From Saccharopolyspora gregorii (GTDB taxonomy: Bacteria > Actinomycetota > Actinomycetes > Mycobacteriales > Pseudonocardiaceae), in contig NZ_CP059556.1 in the NCBI RefSeq assembly GCF_024734405.1, positions 4,092,001 through 4,156,000 of the forward strand: a stretch of DNA of 64,000 nucleotides, given 5' to 3'. The translations under genes were made by a program, and so were the position numbers. The notes under the pieces are model-generated. The model searched no databases and was not told the origin of the DNA. It was given only the letters and a program-made list of their open reading frames with translations. Position 1 is the first letter of the stretch, and every line of letters starts with the position of its first letter. Positions 24,152 through 32,623 of this stretch are shown in pieces.

Positions 24152-25326
24152 TGGGCTCGCTGTGGTCGCGCCGGTCGCTGCTGCTGGGCGCCGGAGCGCT
24201 GGGCGCAGCCGGGGGCATCGGGGCCGCCACCGACCTCGGGCTCAACGCGGCGCGGCACCGCGACGTCTCCTCCACCGCGCTGCGCATCGGCTACCTGCCG
24301 ATCACCGACGCGGCACCGCTGCTGCTCGCGCACGGCAGCGGCCTGCTCGACGAGCACGGCACCGGCGCGGCACGGCCGGTGAAGTTCCGCAGCTGGGCGT
24401 CGCTGGCCGAAGCGTTCCTCACCCGGCAGGTCGACGTGGTGCACCTGCTGATGCCGTTCGCGGTGCAGCTGCGCTACGCGATGGGCGCGGACTGCCGGGT
24501 GCTGGCCTGGAACCACACGAACGGCTCGGCGCTCACCGTGCGCCGCGACGTCGAGCGCGTCGAGCAGCTCGCCGGGCACAAGGTCGCCATCCCGTTCTGG
24601 TGGTCCATCCACAACATCGTGCTGCAGCGGATGCTGCGCGCCGCCGGGCTCACCCCGGTGGTGCGGCAGCGGCCCTCCGCCGCGGACGGCACGGTGGAGC
24701 TGGTGGTGATGAGCCCCTCCGACATGGTCCCCGCGCTGGACGGCGGCTCCGTCGGCGGCTACATCGTGGCCGACCCGTTCAACGCGATCGCCGAGATCAA
24801 GGGCGTGGGGCGCATCCTGCGGTTCGTCGGCGACGTGTGGCGCGACCACGCCTGCTGCGTGGTGCTCGCGCACCAGGACCTGCTGGACACCGCACCGGGC
24901 CGGGTGCAGGGGCTGGTGGACGCGCTGGCGATCACCCAGCTCGGCCTCGCCCACGACCGGGCGGGCGGCGCGCGGGCGCTCACCGGCGGGAACTACCTGC
25001 CGCAGCCGCTGAAGGCGGTGTCGAAGGCGTTGCAGTATCCGGCGGCCCCCTACCCGCACGCCCTGCACCACCCGGAGTGGTCCGGGCAGCGCATCGGCTT
25101 CCAGCCGTTCCCGTTCCCCGGGTTCACCGCGGAACTCGTCGAATCGATGCGCACCACGGTCGTCGACGGCGACACCCGGTTCCTCGACGGCCTCCGCACC
25201 GACGAGGTGCACGGACAGCTCGTCGACGACCGGTTCGTGCGCGGCAGCCTGCGCCGCCTCGGCGGACCGGCCGCGTTCGGCCTGCCCGGCTCCCTGACCC
25301 GCAGCGAAGAGGTGAACCCCGCATGA
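24151..25326 (+). CDS. ABC substrate-binding protein with Tat-type signal
   Basis: 391 residues. The N-terminus has a twin-arginine signal (SRRSLLLGAGALGAAGG) and no lipobox Cys. The mature part is NMT1/SsuA-like: LRIGYLPITDAAPLLLAHG, FLTRQVDVVHLLMPFA and VAIPFWWSIHNIVLQ. It would be exported folded and bind an organic anion, a sulfonate-like compound by analogy. ATG 24151 overlaps the ATPase stop by one base, and its stop overlaps the permease ATG (25323-25326). Confidence 0.88.
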   Translation: MGSLWSRRSLLLGAGALGAAGGIGAATDLGLNAARHRDVSSTALRIGYLPITDAAPLLLAHGSGLLDEHGTGAARPVKFRSWASLAEAFLTRQVDVVHLLMPFAVQLRYAMGADCRVLAWNHTNGSALTVRRDVERVEQLAGHKVAIPFWWSIHNIVLQRMLRAAGLTPVVRQRPSAADGTVELVVMSPSDMVPALDGGSVGGYIVADPFNAIAEIKGVGRILRFVGDVWRDHACCVVLAHQDLLDTAPGRVQGLVDALAITQLGLAHDRAGGARALTGGNYLPQPLKAVSKALQYPAAPYPHALHHPEWSGQRIGFQPFPFPGFTAELVESMRTTVVDGDTRFLDGLRTDEVHGQLVDDRFVRGSLRRLGGPAAFGLPGSLTRSEEVNPA

Positions 25327-26123
25327 CCACGCTCTCCCCGCGCGGCGCCGAGGACACGAGCCCCGCCCGGACCGACCGGCCGGGCCTCGCGCACCGGGCC
25401 GGGCCGCCGCTGGTGGCGGTGCTGGTGGCCGTCGCGGTGTGGTGGCTGGTGACCGACGTGCTCACCGGCGACCGGCTGCTCACGGCGTTCGCCCCGCAGC
25501 ACGCGGTTGCCGCGATCGGCGACCTGCTGGCCAGGGGCGTGCTGCTGCCGGACGTGGCGGCCAGCCTGTGGCGGCTGCTGCTGGGCATGCTCATCGCCGC
25601 GGTCGTCGGCGTCCCGGTCGGGCTGCTGGTCGGGTCGCTGGACGTGGTGGAGCGGGCGACGCGGCCGGTGTTCCAGTTCCTGCGGATGATCTCGCCGCTG
25701 TCCTGGGCGCCGATCGCGGTGGCCGTGTTCGGCATCGGGCACCGGCCGGTGACGTTCCTGGTGGCGGCCGCGGCGGTGTGGCCGATCGTGCTCAACACCG
25801 CCGCCGGGGTGCACGCCGTCTCACCCGGTCACGTCCGGGTGGCGCGGTCGCTCGGCGCGACCCGGTTCGAAGTGCTCACCAGCGTGGTGCTGCCGACCGC
25901 CCGCACCCACGTGCTGACCGGGTTGCGGCTGGCGCTCGGCATCGCGTGGGTGGTGCTGGTGCCCGCGGAGATGCTCGGCGTGGATTCCGGACTGGGGTAC
26001 CAGATCCTCAACTCCCGCGACCAGCTCGCCTACGACCAGGTGATGGCGGTGATCCTGGTGATCGGCGTCCTCGGCTACCTCCTCGACGCCCTCGCCCGCA
26101 CGCTGCTGCGCCCGCGGCGGTGA
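25323..26123 (+). CDS. ABC permease (SsuC/TauC type)
   Basis: 266 residues with about six membrane helices (LVAVLVAVAVWWLV near the N-terminus). The ATPase-contact loop GVHAVSPGHVRVARSLGA is the EAA-type motif of binding-protein-dependent permeases. It is the last gene of the operon beginning with the leader peptide. It should form the membrane channel with the preceding ATPase and binding protein. Confidence 0.9.
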   Translation: MTTLSPRGAEDTSPARTDRPGLAHRAGPPLVAVLVAVAVWWLVTDVLTGDRLLTAFAPQHAVAAIGDLLARGVLLPDVAASLWRLLLGMLIAAVVGVPVGLLVGSLDVVERATRPVFQFLRMISPLSWAPIAVAVFGIGHRPVTFLVAAAAVWPIVLNTAAGVHAVSPGHVRVARSLGATRFEVLTSVVLPTARTHVLTGLRLALGIAWVVLVPAEMLGVDSGLGYQILNSRDQLAYDQVMAVILVIGVLGYLLDALARTLLRPRR

Positions 26124-26177
26124 GCGCGGACCCGCCGCGCGCGTGATCACCGCCGCGCCCCGTGGGACGATCTCGGC

Positions 26178-27734
26178 GTGGTGAACGTCGCGCGTCCCGC
26201 TTCGTCGTGGCTGGTTCCCGCCTTGGTCGTGCTGCTGGCCGCCGGGGCGGGTTTCGGGCTCGCCGGGGTCGATTCCGGTGTGGTGCGCACGAGCACCGTC
26301 GTCGACGGCGTGCCGGTCGACCTGGTGCGCCCCGCCGCGTCGGCCGGGTCCGCTCCGGGAGTAGTGGTGGCGCACGGGCACGCCGCGAGCCGCCGCCTGA
26401 TGGCCGACTGGGGGACGACGCTGGCGCGGTCCGGGTTCGCCGTCGCGCTGCCGGACTTCGCCGGGCACGGGGCCAATCCGGCGCCGCTGCCCGACGGGCC
26501 GGAGCGGGAGGTGCGGCTGGCGGCGGACCTCGATGCGGCCGTCGGGCTGCTGCGGCGGACGCCCGGAGTCGATCCGGAGCGGATCGGGCTGGTCGGCCAT
26601 TCCATGGGGGCCGGTGCGGTGCACCGGTACGCGGCGGAGCATCCCGCGATCGCCGCGACGGTGGCCGTGTCGCTGCCCGGCTCCGATATCCCACCGGACC
26701 CGGCGCTGCCCGCGGACCTGCTGCTGCTCACCGGGCAGTTCGAGTTCCCGGTGTTCCACCGCGCGGCCGAGCAGGCCCTGCGCGCCGGGCGCCCCGACGC
26801 GGTGTGGGGCGCGCCCGCCGATCCGGCGCGGGAGAACGCCCGGCGGGGCGGCACCGTCGCGGGCGCCGAGCACCTCTCGATCCTCTTCGCGCCGCGGGCC
26901 CACGCGGCGGCGGCGCGCTGGCTGCAGGACTCGCTGCAGGTGTCCGCGCCGGTGCGGGTCGCGGCGGGCGAGCGGTTGTGGCCCGCGGTCCTGCTGTGGG
27001 CCGCGTTCGCGGTCGGTTTCCTCCCCTTCGCGCGCCGGCTGTTCGGCTCGGCGAGCCCGGAACCGGAACCGGGGTCGGGGTTGGCGCCGTCGGTGCCCGC
27101 GGTCGCCGCCGCGGTCGCGGCCGGGCTCGGGCTCGCCGCGGCGGGCTCGGTGCTGGCGCCGGGCGGCTGGTCCCCGCTGGCGGTGGGCGGGGAGATCGGG
27201 TTGTTCCTCCTCCTGTTCGGGCTCGGGAGCTGCGCGGTGCTGGGCCGAGGCGCCCGCAGCGCGCACGACGTCCGAGATGCCCGAGGTGTCCGATGTGGAC
27301 GGTCCGGTTCGGCCTGGCGGCCGGCGGCGGTCATCTGCTGCGCGCTGCTCGCCGTGGCCGCGCCCATCGGGATCGCGCTGGCCGAGCCGGTGCCGCACGG
27401 TGCTCGCTGGTGGTGGACCCCGCTGGTCGTCGTCGCCTGCGGAATCGCCTGCGCCGCAGCGGAGTTCGCGGCCAGCGGACGGACCGGCCCGCGGCAGGAC
27501 GCGGTGCGGGCGGCGGTGCTGGTCGCCGCGCTGCTCGGCGTCGGGGTGTGCGCGGTCGCGGGAGTGCTGCCGAGCTTCGTGCTGCTGATCGCGCCGCTGC
27601 TGGGGGCGCTGCTGCTCTGGCACCTCGCGTGGGCGGCGGTGCTCGCCCGGACCGGTGCCGCGTGGTGGCTGCCCGCCGTCGTCGGCGGCGTGCTGCTCGG
27701 CTGGCCGCTGGCCGCCGTCAGCCCGCTCGGCTGA
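26178..27734 (+). CDS. Membrane-anchored alpha/beta hydrolase
   Basis: 518 residues. An N-terminal helix (WLVPALVVLLAAGAGFGLA) precedes an alpha/beta hydrolase domain of about 220 residues with VVAHGHAAS, the nucleophile elbow LVGHSMGAGAV and a late His in GAEHLSILF. About seven further membrane helices follow (from LWPAVLLWAAFAVGFLP to the end). The active site should face one membrane side, with the polytopic part acting as anchor or channel. I recognise no characterised homologue with this layout. A dienelactone-hydrolase-like fold is likely, with unknown substrate. A GTG start is used. Confidence 0.75.
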   Translation: MVNVARPASSWLVPALVVLLAAGAGFGLAGVDSGVVRTSTVVDGVPVDLVRPAASAGSAPGVVVAHGHAASRRLMADWGTTLARSGFAVALPDFAGHGANPAPLPDGPEREVRLAADLDAAVGLLRRTPGVDPERIGLVGHSMGAGAVHRYAAEHPAIAATVAVSLPGSDIPPDPALPADLLLLTGQFEFPVFHRAAEQALRAGRPDAVWGAPADPARENARRGGTVAGAEHLSILFAPRAHAAAARWLQDSLQVSAPVRVAAGERLWPAVLLWAAFAVGFLPFARRLFGSASPEPEPGSGLAPSVPAVAAAVAAGLGLAAAGSVLAPGGWSPLAVGGEIGLFLLLFGLGSCAVLGRGARSAHDVRDARGVRCGRSGSAWRPAAVICCALLAVAAPIGIALAEPVPHGARWWWTPLVVVACGIACAAAEFAASGRTGPRQDAVRAAVLVAALLGVGVCAVAGVLPSFVLLIAPLLGALLLWHLAWAAVLARTGAAWWLPAVVGGVLLGWPLAAVSPLG

Positions 27735-27748
27735 GCACCGGACGCGGC

Positions 27749-28411
27749 TCAGCGCCGCAGCGCCGCGCGGGAGAGCCGGTTGCCGACGAACTGGGCCGCC
27801 TGCACCAGCACGATGATGATCAGCACTGCGATGGCGGTGATCGTCCAGTCGAAGCGCTGGTACCCGTAGGTGATCGCGAAGTCGCCGAGCCCGCCACCGC
27901 CGACCGCCCCGGCCACCGCCGTCATGTCCACGACCGCGACGAACACGAAGGTGTAGCCGAGGATCAGCGGCGCCAGCGCCTCCGGCACCAGCAGCGTGCC
28001 GATGATCCGCAGCGGACTCGCCCCCATCGCCCGCGCCGCCTCGATCACGCCGGGGTCGATGCCGACGAGGTTCTGCTCCACGATGCGGGAGATCCCGAAC
28101 GTCGCGGCCACGACCAGCGCGAACGTCGCCGCCGGGGTGCCGAGCGTGGTGCCGACGACGGCCAGCGTCACGGGACCGATCGCGGTGATGAAGATGATGA
28201 ACGGGATCGGCCGGATGATGTTCACCAGCAGGTTCAGCGCGGTGAACACCGCGCGGTTCGCGAGCAGGCCGCCTGCCCTGGTGGTGTGCAGCAGGATTCC
28301 CAGCACCAGCCCGAGGAATCCGCCGACGAGCATCGTCACCAGCACCATCCCGATGGTCTGGGCGACGGCGCTCAGCAGCACCGGGCCGATGGTCTCCCAG
28401 TCGATGTTCAC
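27749..28411 (-). CDS. metI: Methionine ABC transporter permease
   Basis: 220 residues, five membrane helices. Landmarks are LVNIIRPIPFIIFITAI, the coupling motif GVIEAARAMGASPLRII and GAVGGGGLGDFAI, all typical of MetI. The GTG start overlaps the metN stop (28408-28411). It forms the channel of the D/L-methionine importer MetNIQ. The gene order metQ-metN-metI on the minus strand is coupled throughout. Confidence 0.93.
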   Translation of the reverse strand: MNIDWETIGPVLLSAVAQTIGMVLVTMLVGGFLGLVLGILLHTTRAGGLLANRAVFTALNLLVNIIRPIPFIIFITAIGPVTLAVVGTTLGTPAATFALVVAATFGISRIVEQNLVGIDPGVIEAARAMGASPLRIIGTLLVPEALAPLILGYTFVFVAVVDMTAVAGAVGGGGLGDFAITYGYQRFDWTITAIAVLIIIVLVQAAQFVGNRLSRAALRR

Positions 28412-29433
28412 GCCGCGAGCTCCCCCACGTCGGTGACCGCGCGCAGGGCGGCGATCAGCGCGTCCACGTCCTCGTCCGCGCCGGCGAGCTCCAAGGTGAG
28501 CCTGCCGAACGCGTCGCCGCCGAGTTCCTCGACGCCGCCGTGCACGACCTCGAACCGCACCCGGTGCTCGGCGAGGGCCGCCGAGAGCACCGCGCCGACC
28601 CGCTGCTCGCCGCCGATCCGGGCGGTGACCAGCCGACCGGGGTTCCTGGCCCGCAGCCGCGCCAGCTCGGCGTCGCTGGGCCGATCGGGCAGGACGGTGC
28701 GCACGAACCGCCGCGTGGTCTCCGCCGCCGGGTTCGCGAACACGTCCGCCACCCGGCCCTGCTCGACGAGCCTGCCCGCGTCGAGCACCGCGACCCGGTC
28801 GGCGATCCGCCGCATCACGTCCATCTCGTGGGTGATCACCACGATCGTGATGCCCAGCTCGGCGTTGATCCGCCCGAGCAGGTCCAGTACTTCCCCGGTG
28901 GTCTCCGGGTCGAGCGCGCTGGTCGCCTCGTCGGCGAGCAGGATCTCCGGGTTCGTCGCCAGGGCGCGGGCGATCCCGATGCGCTGCTGCTGGCCCCCGG
29001 ACAGCTGGTCCGGGTAGTGCCAGGCCTTGTCCAGCAGGCCGACGAACCGCAGCAGCTCCGCGACCCGCTCCTCGCGCCGGGCCGAATCCCAGCCCGCGAC
29101 CTTCAACGGGTAGGCCACGTTGCCGAACGCGGTCCGCGAACGCAGCAGGTTGAACTGCTGGAAGACCATGCCGATGCCGCGCCGGACCTGCCGCAGCCGC
29201 CGTTCGGGAAGGCCGGTGATGTCGGTGCCGCCGACCAGCACGGTCCCCGAGTCGGCCCGCTCCAGCGCGTTGATCAGCCGCACCAGCGTGCTCTTGCCCG
29301 CGCCCGAGTGCCCGATCACCGCGAACACCTCCCCGGGTTCGACGGACAGGTCGATGCCCTCCAGCGCGGTGACCGCCCGGGAGCCCGAGCCGAACGTCTT
29401 GCCGACGCCGCGGAACTCGATGAGCGGGTTCAC
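28408..29433 (-). CDS. metN: Methionine ABC transporter ATPase with NIL domain
   Basis: 341 residues. Walker A is IGHSGAGKST, the Q-loop is VFQQFNLL, the signature is LSGGQQQR, Walker B is ILLADEAT and the switch is ITHEMDV. The C-terminal about 75 residues form the NIL domain, which binds methionine and inhibits the transporter when the cell is replete. GTG 29433 overlaps the metQ stop. Confidence 0.94.
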   Translation of the reverse strand: MNPLIEFRGVGKTFGSGSRAVTALEGIDLSVEPGEVFAVIGHSGAGKSTLVRLINALERADSGTVLVGGTDITGLPERRLRQVRRGIGMVFQQFNLLRSRTAFGNVAYPLKVAGWDSARREERVAELLRFVGLLDKAWHYPDQLSGGQQQRIGIARALATNPEILLADEATSALDPETTGEVLDLLGRINAELGITIVVITHEMDVMRRIADRVAVLDAGRLVEQGRVADVFANPAAETTRRFVRTVLPDRPSDAELARLRARNPGRLVTARIGGEQRVGAVLSAALAEHRVRFEVVHGGVEELGGDAFGRLTLELAGADEDVDALIAALRAVTDVGELAA

Positions 29434-30374
29434 CGGCCACCCGCCGCGCGCACCTCGTCGGTCAGCTCCGCCAGGATCGACCGCAGCTCCGCCGGGGAGC
29501 GCCGCACCGGCACCGCGGTGCCGCGGGAATCCGCGGCCACCTGGCCGGCGACCCGTTCGTCCCGGTATAGCTCCACGAGCTTCGCGTACGTCGGGTCGTC
29601 GGCGTCCTCGGCGCGGGTGACGAACACGTTGGTGTAAGGCTGCGCGGCGGGCCCGGCCGGGTCGTCGCCGAACAGCGCGCGGGACGGGTCGAGGTCCGCG
29701 TCCAGGGCGTAGTTGTTGTTCACGACCGCCGCATCGGCCGACGGCAACGAGGCCACCGTCTGCGCCGTGTCCACCGGCAGCACGCGCACCTTCGATGCGG
29801 CCGCGTCGATCTCGGCGACGGTCGACAGCGGGTTTCCCCCGCCCCGCAACGAGATCAGCCCGGCCCGCTGGAGCACCAGCAGCGCCCGCGCCTGGTTCGT
29901 CGCGTCGTTCGGGATGGTGACGGTGCCGCCGGCCGGGATGCCGGCGAGGTCGGCGTGCCGCCGGGAGTACAGGCTCAGCGGGACGACGGAGGTGGAGCCG
30001 ATCGGGGTGAGGGTGTCGCCCGTCGCCGCGTTGTGATCGGCGAGGAACAGCAGGTGCTGGAACAGGTTCACGTCGATCTGGCCCTGCGCGAGCGCCGGGT
30101 TCGCCTGGTTGTAGTCGCTGAAGGCGACGGTGCGCAGGTCGATCCCGTGCTCGGCGGCGAGCTGCCGGAACGTCGTCCAGTACTCCTTGCTCGCGTCCGT
30201 GGCCCCGATGCGCACCGTGATCCGGCCGTCCGCCCCGTCGGATCCCGCCGTGCCGAACGCGGCGAACACCGCACCGGCGATCAGCACCACGACGAGTGCG
30301 AGGCCCGCCACCAGCAACCCCCGGCGACTCCGCCGCGGCTTCTCCGGCAGTTCGTCTGCGGCTCTTGCGGACAT
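29430..30374 (-). CDS. metQ: MetQ-type methionine-binding protein with membrane anchor instead of lipobox
   Basis: 314 residues. The mature domain has ITVRIGATDASKEYW, VAFSDYNQANPALAQGQIDVN and LFQHLLFLADHN, typical of NlpA/MetQ. The N-terminus (RRSRRGLLVAGLALVVVLIAG) is a membrane helix without the Cys that MetQ lipoproteins use, so the protein should be tethered by an uncleaved helix. ATG 30374 has GGGAGG upstream. It captures methionine for MetNI. The divergent neighbour is a second sulfur-type ABC importer. Confidence 0.88.
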   Translation of the reverse strand: MSARAADELPEKPRRSRRGLLVAGLALVVVLIAGAVFAAFGTAGSDGADGRITVRIGATDASKEYWTTFRQLAAEHGIDLRTVAFSDYNQANPALAQGQIDVNLFQHLLFLADHNAATGDTLTPIGSTSVVPLSLYSRRHADLAGIPAGGTVTIPNDATNQARALLVLQRAGLISLRGGGNPLSTVAEIDAAASKVRVLPVDTAQTVASLPSADAAVVNNNYALDADLDPSRALFGDDPAGPAAQPYTNVFVTRAEDADDPTYAKLVELYRDERVAGQVAADSRGTAVPVRRSPAELRSILAELTDEVRAAGGR

Positions 30375-30683
30375 GGTGGACCTCCCAGTGGGCGTGCGCG
30401 GGCCTCCCGCGGCGAGATGCCGCAACGATGCACCGGAGCCCCGCCTCCGCGGAAACCGTGCCGAGATCTGGAATCACAGGCCGCCCCCTTGCCCGGGCGG
30501 CCGCAGGTGTGCTGGGCGCCGTCCGCGGCGCCGGGCCGCCGGGTGCGCGCAGGTGATCTGCGCGGACCGATCGCGCGCCCCCGCCCTCCGGCGATCACCA
30601 CCGGCCTGACGATCCACTGTGGACGTTTCGGATCGACCTGGTCCGTCCCGGGATTCGGAACGCGTTGCCCGACCCGAGGAGCA
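30375..30683. promoter_or_regulatory. Divergent intergenic region between metQ and the taurine-type operon
   Basis: About 309 bp that must hold both promoters. I looked for a SAM riboswitch on the metQ side and did not find the conserved core. On the plus strand a short frame (30619-30708) ending in Cys codons begins here and is listed separately. The region around 30480-30545 is rich in GC inverted repeats, possibly attenuators. Confidence 0.4.
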
Positions 30684-30708
30684 GTGCCTACGTTGCACGC
30701 CGTGCTGA
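30619..30708 (+). CDS. Possible Cys-ending upstream ORF (29 aa)
   Basis: GTG 30619 opens a 29-codon frame ending CLRCTPC just before TGA 30706-30708. Three Cys codons fall in the last seven, and the stop overlaps the N-terminal codons of the permease gene (GTG 30684, or an alternative GTG 30702 that overlaps the stop as GTGCTGA). A GACGAT a few bases before the GTG could be the -10 of a leaderless transcript. Cys-rich leaderless ORFs are known attenuators of sulfur genes in mycobacteria. No classic ribosome site is present, so this may be chance. Confidence 0.35.
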   Translation: MDVSDRPGPSRDSERVARPEEQCLRCTPC

Positions 30709-31565
30709 AGCAGGATGGAAGACCACGGGACACCTCCGGACCGGCCGGGGCCGGCGCCGCGAACCGGGCGCTGAGCGCGGTGCGCCCGTTGAGCGGCCCG
30801 CTGCTGGGGCTCGGCGCCGTCGTGGTGCTGGTGCTGGTGTGGCAGCTCGTCGCCGCGCTGCGGATCTGGCCCGAGCAGATCGTGCCCGCGCCCGCCCAGG
30901 TGTGGGCGCAGCTGCTGTCCACCAGCGACGCCGGCAACGGCCAGTCCGGTTACGCCGGCTACACGCTGCTGGAACGCCTCGCGGTGAGCCTGCGCAGGCT
31001 GGCCTACGGAGTCGGGTACGGCGTCCTGATCGGACTCGCCCTCGGCCTGGTGATGGGTCTGGTCCGGCCGGTGCGGGTGATGCTGGAGCCGCTGGTCACC
31101 TTCATCCGCGCGCTGCCGCCGCTGGCCTACCTGAGCCTGCTGGTCATCTGGTTCGGCATCGACGAGGAACCCAAGGTGTACCTGCTGATGGTGGCCTCGT
31201 TCCCGCCCGTGGCCGTGGCGACCGCCGCCGCGGTCACCGGGGTCGGCAAGCAGTACGTGGAGGCCGCCGAAGCGCTCGGCGCGAACCGGGCGCAGGTGAT
31301 CGCCTCGGTGATCCTGCCCGCGTCGGTGCCCGAGATCCTCACCGGCGTCCGGCTGGCCGTCGGCATCGCCTACGGGTCGGTGGTGGCCGCGGAGACCGTG
31401 AACGGCGCCGACGGGCTCGGCGGCATGGTGCTCAACGCCCAGCGCTACAACCAGACCGCCGTGGTGATCCTCGGCCTGTTCGTCATCGGCATCACCGGCC
31501 TCGTCATCGACCTGCTGATCGTCGCGGTCCGCCAGTCGCTGTCCCCGTGGCGCAGCCGCGTCTGA
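30684..31565 (+). CDS. ABC permease, taurine/sulfonate type
   Basis: 293 residues with six membrane helices. Landmarks are VVLVLVWQLVAALRIWPEQIVPAP split over the first helix, FIRALPPLAYLSLLVIWFG and the coupling loop YVEAAEALGANRAQVI. GTG 30684 is preceded by GAGGA, though very close. GTG 30702 is an alternative if translation is coupled to the upstream Cys ORF. It is the first structural gene of a three-gene importer (permease, binding protein, ATPase). Confidence 0.9.
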   Translation: MPTLHAVLKQDGRPRDTSGPAGAGAANRALSAVRPLSGPLLGLGAVVVLVLVWQLVAALRIWPEQIVPAPAQVWAQLLSTSDAGNGQSGYAGYTLLERLAVSLRRLAYGVGYGVLIGLALGLVMGLVRPVRVMLEPLVTFIRALPPLAYLSLLVIWFGIDEEPKVYLLMVASFPPVAVATAAAVTGVGKQYVEAAEALGANRAQVIASVILPASVPEILTGVRLAVGIAYGSVVAAETVNGADGLGGMVLNAQRYNQTAVVILGLFVIGITGLVIDLLIVAVRQSLSPWRSRV

Positions 31566-31588
31566 CCACCCCCGTGAGAGGAGAACCC

Positions 31589-32623
31589 GTGCACCGGTTC
31601 AGCAGGCGCGCCGCGCTCGGCCTGTTCGGCGCCGCCGCGGCCGTCCCCGCGCTCAGCGCGTGCGGCGTCGGCGGCGAGTCCGAGGAGGAGAAGGCCCGCA
31701 AGGTCCGCATCGCCTACCAGAACTTCGCCGACAGCACCCTGCTCGTCAAGGAGCAGCGCACCCTGGAGCAGCGGTTCCCGGAACACGAGTTCCAGTGGAC
31801 CGCGTTCGACTCCGGCGCGAGCATCAACACCGCGTTCCTCAGCGGGGCGCTGGACATCGCCGTCATCGGCAGCAGTCCCGCCGCGCAGGCGCTCAGCCCG
31901 CCGCTGGCCGTGCCGTACCAGGTGATCCAGCTGCTCAACGTGATCGGCAGCAGCGAGGCGCTGGTGGTGCGCGGCGACCGCGGCATCCGCGCGATCCCGG
32001 ACCTGACCGGGCGCAAGGTCGCCGCTCCGTTCAGCTCCACCGCGCACTACAGCCTGCTCGCCGCGCTGCGGCAGCACGGCGTCGACCCGGGCGGGGTCGA
32101 CATCGTCGACCTGGAACCGCAGAACATCCAGGCGGCGTGGGAGCGGGGCGACCTCGACGGCGCCTACCTGTGGACGCCGACGCTCACCGCGTTGCGGCGC
32201 AACGGCACGGTGCTGGTGGACAGCGCGCAGCTCGCCGCGGCGGGCGAGCCCACGCTCACCTTCGCCGTCGCCGCACGGGAATTCCTCGACCGCAGCCCCG
32301 ACGTCGCCCAGGGCTGGCTGGACGCCACCGACGCGGCGATCCGGCAGATCCGCACCGATCCCAGGCCGGTCGCCGAGGCGGTGAGCAGGCAGCTCGGCAG
32401 CAGCGTGGACGACGCGCTGGGCCAGCTGCGGCAGAACATCTACCTCGACCTGGAACAACAGCGCGGCCCCGAGTACTTCGGCAGCCCGCAGGCGCCCGGC
32501 GAGCTCGCCGCGCGGCTGCGCGCCAACGCCGGATTCCTGCTGGCGCAGCAGAAGATCGACGCCCTGCCCGACCTCGCGACCTTCCAGCGAGCCCTGCGCA
32601 TCCCGGAGCCCGCTCATGCCTGA
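31589..32623 (+). CDS. Taurine/sulfonate-type substrate-binding lipoprotein
   Basis: 344 residues. The signal has RRAALGLFGAAAAVPALSAC: a twin Arg and a lipobox LSAC with the lipidated Cys. The mature TauA-like domain has VRIAYQNFADSTLLVKE, GALDIAVIGSSPAAQAL and VAAPFSSTAHYSLLAAL. It should bind taurine or a related alkanesulfonate outside the membrane. The GTG start follows GAGAGGAGAA. The gene ends inside the ATPase start. Confidence 0.9.
   Translation: MHRFSRRAALGLFGAAAAVPALSACGVGGESEEEKARKVRIAYQNFADSTLLVKEQRTLEQRFPEHEFQWTAFDSGASINTAFLSGALDIAVIGSSPAAQALSPPLAVPYQVIQLLNVIGSSEALVVRGDRGIRAIPDLTGRKVAAPFSSTAHYSLLAALRQHGVDPGGVDIVDLEPQNIQAAWERGDLDGAYLWTPTLTALRRNGTVLVDSAQLAAAGEPTLTFAVAAREFLDRSPDVAQGWLDATDAAIRQIRTDPRPVAEAVSRQLGSSVDDALGQLRQNIYLDLEQQRGPEYFGSPQAPGELAARLRANAGFLLAQQKIDALPDLATFQRALRIPEPAHA

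Noticed and set aside
30225-30445. Cys-containing upstream frame overlapping the metQ start (beginning VHRCGIS)
   Set aside because: It extends deep into metQ, has no typical leader pattern and its Cys codons are dispersed; likely a shadow of metQ.
30375-30480. SAM riboswitch upstream of metQ
   Set aside because: No conserved S-box or SAM-IV core could be found on the minus strand.
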